DNA of 64,000 nucleotides from Mercenaria mercenaria (GCF_021730395.1 NC_069371.1:73810001-73874000); one strand, 5' to 3'. Positions 25,995 through 36,626 are shown, numbered from the stretch's first letter. The notes: generated by a model not told the origin, from the sequence alone. Made by a program: numbers and translations.

Positions 25995-28900
25995 AAAAAA
26001 AAAAAAATTGTAAGTCCACACAGAAATCCTTACCAGGTAGAGATTGGTCAAAATACACCTCAAAACTGGATGTAACATGCATGTTGTACTACAGAAAAGT
26101 GGTCTCGATTTTTCCCTACGTTTAGTAATGAAAAAGTTACAATATAAGCTATTTATAGTGATGGTGTATAATTGTGCCAAGTTACATCAAAATCCCTCTA
26201 TGCATGAAGAAGATATGCTCCGGACAAAGTTTTCATTCTTGTATCCTTTGACCTCTAAGTGTGACCTTGACCTTAGACCTAGGGACCTGGTTCTTGCGCA
26301 TGACACTCCGTCTCATGATGGTGAACAATTGTGCCAACTTTCATCAAAATCCCTCCATGCATGTAGAAGATATGCTAACCTTAACCCTAACCCTATTTTT
26401 AGTAACAATGACCTTGACCTTGATCCCAGAAACCCCAAAATCAATCCCAAGCTACAACTTTATATAAGTTTTCTATACACCAAGTTTCATCATGATAGCT
26501 CATTCCTAAGTTAAGTTATTGACCGGAAACCCTTTTTCTATTTTAAGTAACAGTGACCTTGACCTTGACCCCAGAAACCCCAAAATCAATCCCAGCCTTT
26601 GTCTTGATATAAGCTACATACATACCAAGTTTTATTCAAATACCTTTACCGAAACAAAAGTTATTGACCGGAAACCCTTTTTCTATTTTAAGTCACAGTG
26701 ACCTTGACCTTGACCCCAGAAACCCCAAAATCAATCCCAGCCTTTGTCTTGATATAAGCTACATACATAACAAGTTTTATTCAAATACCTTTACCGAAAC
26801 AAAAGTTATTGACCGGAAACCCTTTTTCTATTTTAAGTAACAGTGACCTTGACCTTGACCCCAGAAACCCCAAAATCAATCCCAGCCTTTGTCTTGATAT
26901 AAACTACATACATACCAAGTTTTATTCAAATATCTTTACCGAAACAAAAGTTATTGACCGGAAACACCAGTTTGACACCGCCGCCGCCGCCCGCCTGCCC
27001 GACCGACATCTACCCCAATCTAATAACTCAAAAAGGAATCATGAACCAAAATATCAGAAAGTGCACAAGTGTGATTTAAAAAAAAATTTATTGCCATTGA
27101 AGTTGAGTTATGAAACTTCCCTTACCTGGTAAGGATATCCATGACAACACTGACTTAAACCATGCATTTTGCAGTGACTATAGCAAACTATTTTATTGAA
27201 TAAACTACATTTACATACAAAGTCTTCTGGCATGAAATAAATTAATAATGCAAAATTTGTTAAAATCATCTGCAGATGAAAGACAATGGATGGTATTAAG
27301 AATTTGAAGTTTAAAAGCAAGACAGTGGACTTACTTTGGTTAAAATTATGGAGTACAGGTACAAGAGTACCCCAGATGGTCCCATATAATCTGAAATGTT
27401 TGTCTTCATATTTCTTCTCATCATTTCTATATCAGAACATTTTGTACACCTAGGAAAATAAGAAAACAGCACTGGTTAATTCTTTGTTTTTCTTGATATA
27501 ATAACATATAATTTTACAGGAAATCATGTTTTTATTCTGATTATCAAAAAGTGTCTTAAACTTTGCACTGCTTTAAAAAAATCTTTGAGAACATATGTCA
27601 AGTAAATGCAACATAGACAGTTTTGTGTTATGCTGATGGTCAGAGACCATCAATTCATTGGAAAGTACAGGGAACTTACTGAGAATAAGGTAATTTTATA
27701 CCTGGGAATAAGGTAATCATTGTCTGTTCTGATTGACCAGTCATGTAAACAAACCCAAAAGGCGATTATTTTTTTCAAAATAATTGAAATTTTTTTACTG
27801 CATTTACAATCTTTCATTATACATTTTAACAATATTTGCTACATTTTGTGTATTGAAAAAAAGTTTTATCAAACGAATTTCTCTCACCATGCCAATGACG
27901 TAAACAAGGAAATTACTTAAATAAAGTATCACTATTCATATGTTGTTAGTCCGATATTTTGGTGGTACTAAGAAAGTTCCTGAAGAAAGATGTGATTAGA
28001 TATACATGTTTTGATTTATGGAAGGCTGTACACACCATAATGTTATAGTGGATGTCTATGGGAAAACAATTGGTGGTCTCTAACCTTTATATATCTTACA
28101 TTAACAAAAGAGACAGAAATACAACATACACAAGAAAGGCAAATCACTGCAGTTTGTTCAATTATGCGAGAAATCAAAGTTCACAACACAATTCTTCTAA
28201 CAGACTTTTTAATATTTTAGATTCCTTATATTTTTGTAAATTCTACTGCAATTGCTGTATAAGACCAGCACAATGAAGCGTTCATAAAAGTCACACATTT
28301 ATAAAGATAATACATTTTCCTATCTTTATATTTCAGTTATGTATTTGTATATACTCATAAAAAAACAAATGATTTTTAAAAGCAATATTTGATTGATGTC
28401 AATCATAAACTTGAAGAAAATTTGACAAAGAAAATTCCACTTATATTGTAATCTTACAGCACTTCTATGCAAAGGTGTATAAGACAGTGTTATTTTACAG
28501 CTACATGTATGAGTACTTGGTGTTAACAGAATATACTTCTGAGTAATACATATTAATTTACAATGTTTAAGACACAACAGTTCTTAAAGGGGGAAAATGC
28601 ATGCCAGTCTATGGGAAACTTTAATTTGACATGTACATGTTTATTAAAGAATATCACATAAGTGTTTTTTTACTACACAAGAAACTCAAATTTCTTATAA
28701 AATTTTACCTTAATTTGGAATGGAACATTTCTTGGTCCAGTCTAGACTTCTTACAAGAACTCTGTCCAGCCTCACTCTGGTTGCTGCTTTCTGATTGGTT
28801 GTTGCTGTCACATGACTCCTGCTCCAGACTCAGAATTGTGTAAGCCCCAGAAGATACATGTATGAATATATCACACAATGCTTGCAGAAGCAGTTCAGTG

Positions 28901-31900
28901 CTTTCTTCCACTGAAACACAATCATTTTTGTGAATAACTCTTAGTTCAAAGGCTCTGACTGAATTGCATAATGAAATCTATAGGGATTCCAATTGCAAAT
29001 TAGCCAAGAATTGAATTTGTGATTTTTATATTTAAATGTGAAATCAAAGTATGTCTACTTTAATTGCTACAGAAGACAGAAAGTTCCTTAAGGATACTGG
29101 ACACCTTCCAGAATTCTTGTATGACAGTATTAAAACTACTTGCAAATCTCAAACCAATAGTGGTCAGGAGCAAGTGATCTGAAATCTGTAACCTTATACA
29201 TTTTGCAGCAGAGACATCTGGTATCAATATTAGAGCTGCTTTTTAGAAAAGCGCATGTCTCCCATAACTGCCTAATCATCTAGATTGGCATTTCTTCTCC
29301 AATATCTATCTGAATCAACCATGCACCAAGACCTGTATCACTGGCATCAGTGTTTTCGGTAATTCAAGGGCCATAATTCTGAAGTGCCTGGCCCAATCTG
29401 GCTAGTTATCGAACCTGGCCGAGGACTTAATGGCAAACACATTTTGTTTGAGTTTGGTGAAGATCAGATGAGAAATGTTGGACCTAGAGTGCGGACAAGA
29501 TTTGTGACAGACAGACAGACAGACACACAGAGGAGTAAATCAATATGTCTCCCACCACAGTGGTGTGGGAGACATAATTACTTTTTTCCATCTGACAGGC
29601 AAAGTCTAGCAACAGCCTTAGTAAAGATGAAACCAAGTTTGTTAGTTACGTTCTCAGATACCAGACGTCTACCACAGTTCCCTGGCTGAACCTTTGGCAC
29701 ATAATACCGCTATTTTTAGTTCCTCTACACAAAGAATCGGCTCAAACGTAGCAGCTTCGTACATGAGGCAAAGAAACTCAACAGAGAGTTCAAAACTGAG
29801 CTGAACATACCAACGACCCCCCTAGGTAGTGAAGACATTATAAACCCACTAGCGAATGATCTGTCCTCAGTGACTGTGAGACTTGCTGTTCCTCATCTTG
29901 ACCGCGGGAAGCAAGAGGATGAAGGCATGCAGAAGAGCCTCACACTCGCTATGATCAATGAAGACTATCCTCCGGAATCGTGGACTCATGTCTATACAGA
30001 CGATCAGTCACATGCGCCGTCAAAGATGGAGAGGCAGGAGTTTTCATTCAATACCCATCTGGCAAGAGAGAAACACTACATGCAGCCACAGGAAAACACT
30101 GCAGCAATTACAAGGCAGAGACTGAAGCACTCATGAAGGCCGTCTCAATGGTTGAAGACTCGGCAGAAGAAAGCTCCTCAGTCGTCTTTCTCACAGATGC
30201 ACTGTCTGTCATGATGGAAGCTCTGATCAACGATAAAGCTCCGCAGCTAGCCAAGAGAATGCAGAGCCTGAGTATAACCTGCAAAGTAGCACTCCAGTGG
30301 ATTCCATCCCATTGTGGACTTGCAGGCAATGAAGAGGCAGACAAACTGGCTAAGCTAGGAGCTCAGTCAGAACAACCAACAGAACCTGTGAGTTACAAGG
30401 AGAAAGTCACCACAATCAAGGCACTAACGAGACCAAGGATGGAGGAAGATGCTTTTCATCTCATTGATCGGTCTAAACAAGTGATGATGGTCAGATTCTG
30501 CTCAGGGCACAACAAGCTCAATGCTCACATGTACAAGAAATACAGACTGACATCATCGCCAACTTGTCCATGTGGTGAAGAAGATCAGACTGTGGAGCAT
30601 ATAATTCAGAGATGTAAAAGGCATGACCAGGAGCGAGCTGTGACTTGGCCAATAGATACCTCAATCCACCAGAAATTGTATGGCGGCATTGAGGATCTGC
30701 GGCAAACCACAAGTTTCATCGAGGCTACTGGTCTGACAGACTGACAGTGTAGTCGCGAACGATAAGAAGAAGTTCCTTTAAATTGCAGGTTGAAGACTGC
30801 ATTCTGTGACAAATCTTTGCGAACCAGTCAAAATTATTATTACCTATAGAGCTTGTTTTGAACAGCATACACATGTACCTGTAACTTGTGAGAAGTCTTC
30901 CACAGGTCTCTGGCTGAACAGTGCATTCTTGATAATGAATCCCTGAACAGGGGCAATAACTGCACATGGACCACCTTCATACTGTACCAATGCTGTGGCC
31001 TCATTTTCACTGAATGCAAACCCTGAAAAAAAAATAACAGCGCTCACAGTATAATATAAGTCGGAACAAAGTAAGATAAATACATACTAAATGTGAAATA
31101 TACAAAATGGATTAGGTAGTGACTAAGTAACATATTGATTAAAGTGGCATTATGCGCATCTTACTGCACATAGTGTGTTTTTGGTGAATGTGTTATAGAA
31201 GCAATTTTCGGTTGCTGTGCATTTAAATGTGTTAAATTAACGATAATGCTGCATAAGTATTTGATGTTTTAGAAATTTATAAAGAAATCAGACCAATAAA
31301 ATAATAGTTCTTTTCTTCAATCTTCTACGCAGTGATCTCCCTTACCTTTAGGTAGAGATTTCTGAAGTTGAAGGGAAGCAACTCCTATGTATATTTTTTT
31401 TATATTTCAGTTGCAATTAAATTAAATATATATATATGTAAATATCTAAAGATATCGATCTAAAGGATATGCTTAGACATTTCCAGCAATATTATTGGAC
31501 AGGAAAGGCTAGACAAATTATATGCAGGTTGTAGTCCAATAAATTTAACATGATCCTAGGAAATATCGAGTTATTTTTCTTATAAAATGGGCTATACCTC
31601 CATTGTGTCAAACACTCGAAAGACCAAAATAGTGGAGGAAATTTCCAATGAAATTTTTATCGTAACCTACGTTTTACATGCTATATCTAGGTTTAAATGC
31701 AGATTATGTCACAAATATGCCATAAATTCTGTAACCGTTTTGGGTAGTGTATTTGTTGTTGCGGACCTGTATTGCCAGGGATCAAGCAAGTGCTTGTATG
31801 GCCGGTAGGACACACTGGTCAAGGCCAAGTGGGTATAAGACCTCGCACCAGCCGATCCTGTGTTTCAATATTAATAACGTATGTATTTACATCTACATCT

Positions 31901-34900
31901 GTACAACCAACAATCGTTTTCTGATTTATTTAGAAGACAAATTTCAGTTAAAGTAAGTAATAAAATGTGTTATACTAGGGGAAATCACTTCCCTTTTTTG
32001 TTTTCTCTGGATTTCCTTATCAGAAAAGTAAAGAAGTTGAGTGATTGAAATTATATCAGTCAAATGAATTCAGTACGATGTGTAACACAAAACTGCCGTA
32101 GGAATAACAACCTGCGGGCTTTTCATAATTCGCACGAGAGAGCCGTAGGAATTGACACCTGCCGGCTTTTCACTATTCTTACAGGAGAGCCATAAGAATA
32201 GGCTGCGAGACTATTCCTACGGGACCGTAAGAATAGCCGCTTTCAATGAATAATGCAGGTTGAAGTTCACTTCACAATATTAAACAACTGGAAGTGGCTA
32301 TTCTTACGGTCCTGTCAGCAATAGCCTCACAGGTTATTCTTACAGCTCTCCAGTAAGAACAGTGAAAAGCCCGCTGGTGTCTATTTCTATGGCAGTTTTG
32401 TATTACAATACATTGTACTGAAGTCAATCAACTGATTTTCAACCGTTTTCGGAAATTACATGTAATCACAATTTGTCATTGTGTTACAGATAGAATGTCA
32501 GATCTGAATTGATGTAAACATGATGAAATATTTGCATGTATATACAGAGTTCTCACTAGCAATTTCAAGTTGCAGTCCTGAGACTCCCAAAGCTGAAAAA
32601 GCTGCAGTCCCAACTTCTGACTAGACTGACAGACAGACTTAAATGTTTTGTCAAAACACAGGCCTCTATTGCACTGTCAAATTAAGTGTAGACCCACAGA
32701 CATTTTGTAATCACAATTTTTCACCCAAATATTGTTAAGGTGCGATGAAAAAGTAAAGGTAAAATGTAGTCAATGTAGTCAAAAATTAATGTAGGACAAA
32801 ATCACCCCTGCACAACACCCCCACCCCCTCTCCGCCCCATCCCTGCTGTTTCTGATCTTCCTGTACAAAGTCCCCCTGTGAAATTATCAAGGTGGACAAA
32901 ATTCCCCTTGTAAAAATATCAAGTTAGACAAAATTCCTGGCGCTAATTTTATCTTTACCTTTTTATTTCAAAATGGAAACGTATATACTGTGAAAAGAAA
33001 ATACATGAACAATTACTGCTTTTATTTTAATACTTATTAAAGTTAAAACATTCGGTCTAAAATACATCAAGAATGCACAGTATGTCTATGATCAACATAT
33101 TAATAAATGCTTCTTCAGTAACATCATCGATTTTGCAGAAAAATAATCACGTTACTAAGACTGGCATCGGCAGCATCTTAAAATTACTCGGACATTTGTT
33201 CCTAATTATCACTTCTTCTAAAAAAGTTCTTTAAAACTGCCTGGTAATTAGTATACATGTGAGAAAACAATCAGAGTTACTCCAAACACTACGTAATCCT
33301 TCGTTTACAATTAGAAAATGACCCGGGAGATTTTCAAAAGACGCTCAAAGGACCCGGCAGAATACTTGCCTGTGCGTCCTTCGGGACCCGGGGGCATTTT
33401 CCTTTGATAATCCTTTCTCTAATCATTAATTTCCTTCAGTAAAACTATTTCCACGATAGACACGTGTATTCAAAATAAACACTCGCGGTCATGCTCTCCT
33501 GCCTTTGATCTCTGCTAAATCCCGCCCTTTCTCCTGTAGACATGCCTCGCTGATTTTTTATCAGCAAGTTACGTCACGGCGAGTGCACATAGGTAACAAG
33601 AAATCAATGAAGTGTTGAAATTAATTGATAAAGCGAATCCTGTGTACTGTCAAAAAAGGCGCCAATTATTAAATTATCGTAAGCAGCTAATTACCGAGCA
33701 TGTGAAAAGTGCCCTGCAAGATTTTTTCATGCCAACTTTAAATTAGACCATTGTTTAGTGATCATATCGTAAATTCAACAAGAAACTTCACAAATTTTGA
33801 TGAATTTCGAAAGCAAAAATAAGTTTAGAATGTCCGTTCACGGGTCTAATTACACCCGATGTCATATGCATATTTCCAAAATTCCTAAAAAAAAAACTGA
33901 CTTTCAATGCAGTTTTTTATGATAAGTAGCATCATTATTTGAGGAACTATCGCTGATTTAGCTTAGTTTGCCAAATAGACTGAGCAAAAACTACTTTCCG
34001 ATGACATTCTGAATGTGTAACAGTATTCGGATAGTACATTTTGGATACATTTTTCTAGAGTGTTATAGCACTGTTCTGTTATTAAAAAAAACAATGAAGA
34101 TAAACCTAATTAAAATAACATGAAATGTTGTAGTAAATTATATTGACGTGTTGGGACAGGACTCCTGTATTTTGGAAAAGGACCCTTCAAAATTTGGGCC
34201 CAAGGGTCCTGGGATGCTTGGGTTTTCGGGTCTAGTGGAAACCCTGCAGATCTACACCTGTACAACCAACAATCGTTTTCCGATTTATTTAGAAGACAGA
34301 TTTCAGTTAAATAAGTATTTTACACTCACAATAAATTCGTTATAATAAAGTTTTTGTCTATGTCACAAATGGAAGTAATGAAATGTAATAAAATGCATTA
34401 TACTAGGGGAAATCACTTCCCTTTTTTGCTTTCTCTGGATTTCCTTGAAATTATATCAGTGAAATGAATTCAGTACGATGTGTAACACAAAACTGCCGTA
34501 GGAATAACCACCTGAAGTCTTTTTATAATTCATACAGGAGAGCCGTAGGAATAGACACCTGTGGGCTTTTCACTATTCTTACGTGAGAGCCGTAAGAACA
34601 GCCTGCGAGGCTTTTCCTACGGGACCGTAAGAATAGCCGCTTCCTAAACGATTTATACCTTATTTCATTTCAGTTTGATGGAAACTGAGAGTGAAATATA
34701 AGAAAGTGTGGCACACAGAATACTGTCAGCCCAACAGTTCAAACAGTGTAATTTACTCAGTCTTCGCCACCGCCGAAATCCAAACATATCACGTCCGGAC
34801 ATACCACCACTAAATTACATGTTACCTTGCATCCACCTTAAAAACACTTCCTCTTTTAAATCATCTCCCCACAAAAGTCGTTTCACGTCTGATATTATTC

Positions 34901-34931
34901 CCGGGTCCAGAGATGCAATACCTTCTGCCAT
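13730..34931 (-). CDS. MINDY3: MINDY3, ubiquitin carboxyl-terminal hydrolase (FAM188A/CARP)
   Basis: A deubiquitinase of the MINDY family, known to trim Lys48-linked polyubiquitin; MINDY3 in vertebrates is nuclear and linked to apoptosis. Coding exons, 5' to 3' on the minus strand: 34931-34826, 31022-30879, 28910-28709, 27449-27335, 25508-25435, 24705-24626, 24247-24177, 23034-22954, 19693-19621, 18705-18633, 15539-15377, 13879-13730. All have GT/AG borders and matching phases, and join into 443 residues (human about 445). Landmarks: the catalytic-Cys motif EGGPCAVIAPVQ (Cys about 55), the catalytic-His motif GSETHLTV (His about 284), a degenerate EF-hand-like segment FDPEGNGFIA (about 312-321), the YHYNGL motif, and the C-terminal TKWPTIEVKWKDEIIPSLN, which mirrors the human ending. 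Residues 84-150, partly Ser/Gln-rich, are the least conserved. The start is the ATG at 34931-34929, matching the human N-terminal layout. Introns carry many repeats; exon 8 is only about 35 bp from a MITE. Confidence 0.96.
14405..14548. repeat. Foldback element in MINDY3 intron 11
   Basis: CGCATGTTATATAACATCT and AGAATCCCTCTGG on the left are matched by CCTCGGGATTCTGCAGATGTT and AACATGCG on the right. The centre holds GGTACC / GGGTACAAACC. A half copy lies at 15259-15345. Confidence 0.75.
14583..14876 (-). mobile_element. tRNA-derived SINE (body family 1), minus strand
   Basis: On the minus strand it begins GTGGGCACATAGGCTCAGTGG (A-box-like), has a worn B-box region, then the body CACGGAGGGGCACCTGGGGTC and GTCGGTGCGACGTTAAA, and ends in an A-rich tail. 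The body is the same as in the plus-strand SINE at 63374-63655, but the tRNA-like heads differ. Confidence 0.8.
15259..15345. repeat. Half copy of the 14.4-kb foldback
   Basis: GATAAAGCATGTTTTTTCG through AATCTGCAGAATCCCGAGGGATTGGTTGG matches one arm of the foldback at 14405-14548; the other arm is missing. Confidence 0.65.
15640..17220. mobile_element. Tandem-repeat element, about 165-bp units, with nested MITE
   Basis: Starts near GAGGGTCATGATGAACCTGG and ends in a hairpin GAGCC-TTTG-GGCTC followed by AGGTGAGCTAAAA. In between are about five units carrying GACCCCCAGGGCAGGGCC, GAGGACCACTAGA and ACAAGAAGATTTTCAAAG blocks. The terminal hairpin followed by CTAA is like a Helitron 3' end (hairpin, then CTRR); that class is inference. 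It sits in MINDY3 intron 10. Confidence 0.6.
16723..16965. mobile_element. MITE nested in the tandem-repeat element
   Basis: Left end GGCCCCGTGTGCACAAAACA and right end TGTTTTGTGAACACGGTGCC are inverted copies; inner CAGTCTCAGCTGAGTTTGA and TCAAACTCAGCTGAGACCG extend the pairing. It splits a tandem unit whose sequence resumes directly after it (ACACCA before, AGATATCAAAGCCC after). Confidence 0.85.
17225..18245. mobile_element. Tandem-repeat element, about 174-bp units
   Basis: Starts AACAAGAGCACCGCCTTGCGG. About five units each hold TTTTCTAAGTCCAAAAGGGG, a GCAAAAAGCAGGATGGAGTT block and a CAAAGCAATAGCTTTGATAG block. It ends with a GACGCCGACGCC tract and AATAACTCATC. TCATCTGATTTTTT near the start is the complement of AAAAAATCAGATGAGC at the end, so the termini can pair. 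In MINDY3 intron 10. Confidence 0.65.
18250..18475. repeat. Worn tail of another element of the GACGC-tract class
   Basis: Holds GACGCAGACGCGGACACTG and an ACAATAACTCTTCTT end like its neighbours, without tandem units. Confidence 0.45.
19979..20425. repeat. Left part of a repeat probably split by the next element
   Basis: Blocks such as GGGACATAATTCA, GAATCAAATCCATTCAGT and GATGCTGATGCCGACGCC recur in 22331-22680 (GGGTCATAATTCATG, GAATCAAATCCATACAGT). The 20430-22330 element lies between the two related parts, in the intron between exons 8 and 9... on the minus-strand gene (exon 9 ends at 19693, exon 8 starts lower bound 22954). Confidence 0.45.
20430..22330. mobile_element. Tandem-repeat element, about 146-bp units, some 12 copies
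   Basis: Starts with the small palindrome GAGGACCATGATGGTCCT and GAATCGCTCACC. Units carry TGACCTAGTTTTTGA, GACCTAGATATCATCAAG, CATGAAAAATATGGCCTC and AGAGAGGTCACAAGG. It ends in ACGGACGG-type sequence and a hairpin GTCAC-TTT-GTGAC followed by AGGTGAGCTAAAA. The end hairpin plus CTAA recalls Helitron-like non-autonomous elements (inference). It lies in MINDY3 intron 8. Confidence 0.7.
22331..22680. repeat. Right part of the split repeat
   Basis: Related to 19979-20425 (shared GAATCAAATCCAT and AGAGTTATGGCCCT-type blocks), ending in a GGCCGCAGACGTCAGGACG tract. The pairing across the 1.9-kb element suggests insertion into an older repeat, though adjacent independent copies are possible. Confidence 0.45.
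23070..23305. mobile_element. GAGCC-hairpin MITE, copy 4, next to MINDY3 exon 8
   Basis: Starts GACCTGCACCATGAGAACACC, ends GGTTTTCCCATGGCCCGGCTC, with inner inverted GGATCCAGACCAGCCTGC blocks. Its near edge is about 35 bp upstream (in gene sense) of the exon 8 acceptor at 23035. Confidence 0.9.
23614..23823. mobile_element. MITE with TACTGTAAAATCATT ends
   Basis: Left TACTGTAAAATCATTTAATT and right AATATTAATGATTTCACAGTA are inverted repeats; inner ATTTCGTGG copies are also inverted. No coding capacity. In MINDY3 intron 7. Confidence 0.85.
24068..24150 (-). repeat. tRNA-like sequence (SINE head or pseudogene)
   Basis: On the minus strand: TAGCTCAGTGGTTA fits the pol III A box and AGGTTCAAAC fits the B box at tRNA-like spacing. 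The acceptor stem does not pair, so it is not a working tRNA. It lies just downstream (gene sense) of MINDY3 exon 7. Confidence 0.5.
25655..27015. mobile_element. Tandem-repeat element, 145-bp units
   Basis: Unit starts (GTTATTGACCGG) at 26515, 26660, 26805 and 26950 give an exact 145-bp period, with GACCTTGACCTTGACCCC and CCAAAATCAATCCCAGCC in each. Upstream lie worn units and an A-run at 25961-26008. It ends in CCGCCGCCGCCCGCC and AATAACTC. In MINDY3 intron 4. Confidence 0.7.
29090..29575. repeat. Dispersed repeat ending in a GTGGGAGACAT hairpin
   Basis: Contains (GACA)n at about 29508-29525, then CTCCCACCACAGTGGTGTGGGAG, a strong hairpin followed by ACATAATT. TGTCTCCC also occurs near 29247 in the opposite sense. 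Probably a non-autonomous element like its neighbours, here without tandem units. Confidence 0.5.
29700..30770 (+). mobile_element. LINE fragment: ribonuclease H domain and Cys-rich tail
   Basis: The C-terminal part of a non-LTR retrotransposon polyprotein (I/Jockey-like by its RNase H). Seen: SWTHVYTD (first Asp) in one frame, then in the next frame YKAETEAL (Glu), VVFLTDALS (Asp), WIPSHCGLAGNEEADKLAK (His/Asp end motif), and a CPCGEEDQTVEHIIQRC zinc-like tail. A frame shift lies between the first Asp (about 29998) and the rest, so it is broken. No reverse transcriptase or endonuclease is present: the copy is 5'-truncated. It lies in MINDY3 intron 2, antisense to the gene. Confidence 0.85.
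31888..32250. repeat. Direct repeat, copy 1, in MINDY3 intron 1
   Basis: CTGTACAACCAACAATCGTTTT through CCGTAAGAATAGCCGCTT matches 34245-34650 in the same order, apart from small indels. The two copies are about 2.35 kb apart. Confidence 0.85.
32070..32440. repeat. Large foldback of GCCGTAGGAATA subrepeats
   Basis: The left arm (about 32070-32246) and right arm (about 32290-32440) are inverted copies: TTCAGTACGATG...AAACTGCC on the left against GGCAGTTTTGTATTACAA...GTACTGAA on the right. Inside each arm GCCGTAGGAATA / GCCGTAAGAATAGC-type blocks repeat. The 34.5-kb relative has only the left arm. Confidence 0.8.
32441..34140. other. MINDY3 intron 1, no gene seen
   Basis: Mixed sequence with several GGGACCCGGG-type patches (33310-33400) and C-rich tracts (32810-32850). 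No domain-bearing open frame. Confidence 0.4.
34245..34650. repeat. Direct repeat, copy 2, in MINDY3 intron 1
   Basis: Matches 31888-32250; includes one arm of the foldback. It ends about 175 bp from exon 1. Confidence 0.85.
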
Positions 34932-35000
34932 ATTGAAGAAAACCGATAATAACTTTTGATTTTCTAAAATTTAGTGACGCTTTCCGCCATATTGGATACA
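34932..35000 (-). promoter_or_regulatory. Likely MINDY3 promoter-proximal region with YY1-type motif
   Basis: CCGCCATATT at 34984-34993 matches the YY1 consensus CCGCCATNTT, about 53 bp upstream of the start codon; a similar GCCATATTG overlaps the start codon itself. YY1-type sites near the start are typical of TATA-less housekeeping promoters. No transcript start can be read from sequence. Confidence 0.35.
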
Positions 35001-35164
35001 GACAGGCTTTCGTCTCGTAATCGGATTTTACCGGATTTTTTTAACGGCATGCTATCGCAGTCGTATGTCCGGAAAAAAGAAAATTTAATTCACTTACAGG
35101 AACGCTCTATTTTCGATTAATTTCTTTCAGTAAAGTAAAGTGAAATACATTTGATGAGGATTTT

Positions 35165-35352
35165 CTACATCTGAAGTAAATACTGAGTAAAGATAAAATA
35201 TTTTAGTGAAGATGGCCATTGGATATCTTTAAAAACTGACACATTTTTAAATTTGTAGATTAGTAAAATATCTCTTAAACTGAGATTAAGTGTCATAGGT
35301 TGAGAAAAAAGTTCGCAGTCAGTCCGGGGCTCGAACTAGCATAATGTATAGG
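35165..35352. repeat. 190-bp dispersed repeat, copy 1
   Basis: ATCTGAAGTAAATACTGAG through CAGTCAGTCCGGGGCTCGAA and GCATAATGTATAGG is matched by 40575-40768 inside the transposon upstream of SLC23 copy A. The CR1-like LINE fragment begins directly after this copy. Confidence 0.85.
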
Positions 35353-36100
35353 TATACTAAGTAAATGGTCAGAAACTTGGCTTCTGAAATTTAATGAACA
35401 AAAATGCAAAACAATACATTTTGGTTTTAACAACACAAGGAAGTCATACTTTTTAAATAATGTTGAAATATCTTCATCTGAAAAAGAATCTGATCTTGGG
35501 GTTATGATAACTAAAGACTGTAAATCAAGTGAACAATGTGCAAAAGTTGCTAAGCAATTAAGCATTAAGACGATTAGGTTTACTTAGACGGGTTTTTCAA
35601 ACATATTGATGTGAATAGTTTTAAGGTCATTTATCCAACATATGTTAGAACATTAATTGAATATGCTGTACAATCATGGAATACGTACTTTATGAAAGAT
35701 ATTGAATGTCTTGAAAGAGTACAGAAATATGCAACAAGGTTATAGTGCCCAAGTTGGCGGATTTAAATTATGAAGAACGTTTGGATGATTTGAATATGTA
35801 CAGTCTGAAAGAAAGGCGTTTAAGAGGTGACTTGATTGAAACCTACAAGTTTTTGACTGTTAAATACATTTTTTACCCTGAGAAGTTTTTCAAGTTATCA
35901 GATATTTCATCTACCAGAGGACATTCACTCAAGCTCTATAAACCAACTCTTAAGAAAGGACTCCGTCTTCAGATTTTTTTCTCCATCAGAATAGTAAATG
36001 CATGGAATGAATTGCCCGAAAGGGTTGTAAGTGCTCAGACAGTTGAAGCATTCAAAAAAAGATTAGATTCGAAGGGGATCCATGCTAAAAAATAAAGACA
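35353..36100 (+). mobile_element. LINE 3' fragment (CR1/Jockey-like reverse transcriptase end)
   Basis: Frames in the plus direction give LSKWSETWLLKFNEQKC, SSSEKESDLGVMI, then ERVQKYATR-like and finally LNYEERLDDLNMYSLKERR and NAWNELPERVV in the open stretch 35745-36095. These are the thumb and C-terminal motifs of LINE reverse transcriptases. Several frame changes separate them, so it is a dead, 5'-truncated copy. Confidence 0.85.
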
Positions 36101-36620
36101 AAATACAATACATATCGCATATCCGTAGCCCTGACCAACATATAAACCGGGCCAGTCTATGTTATAAGCACAACAACACTGTTGATCCATTTAAACGAGG
36201 AGTAATATATTCCGTATTAACACAAACAAATAATTTTGATGAATGCACCAGCATGCACAGTGAGACTATCTAAAGTAAATAATACAAATTTTGCCAACTT
36301 TAATCAGAGCCAAAATATGGCCTTGTTTTTAGTACGTGCCTCATAAAATTATTAAACATATAAGACTATATTTTGATACAAAGTAAATACCGTTATTGTC
36401 CGTAAGTATTGACCTTCCGCCAATATTTTCGGGCGTTTTCGTAATTTTACGCAATATTTGTATCCTGAAAATATCTAACCGATACAGTTTACCAATGGAA
36501 CGGTGGCGTAGTGGTAAGCTCTTCTTCTTACTACGTTACCATGAGTTAAATGCAGTTCAGACAATTTCTTTTTAAAATTCAATGTAGTGTAATTATGTGA
36601 TTACTTTTTTAGTTCCTTAC
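36101..36620. other. No gene seen; tRNA-like A box at 36502
   Basis: GGTGGCGTAGTGGTAAGCTC near 36502 fits a pol III A box, with no good B box after it. Otherwise unremarkable. Confidence 0.4.
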
Positions 36621-36626
36621 GATACA

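Noticed and set aside
26378-26395. TAACCCTAACCCT, telomere-like
   Set aside because: Two units only, inside a tandem-repeat element; chance is enough.
26044-27132. Series of plus-strand frames with DLDLDPRNPKINP
   Set aside because: Encoded by the 145-bp tandem units; not independent genes.
30108-30967. Several minus-strand frames of 64-80 codons
   Set aside because: Antisense to the LINE RNase H frame and to its flank.
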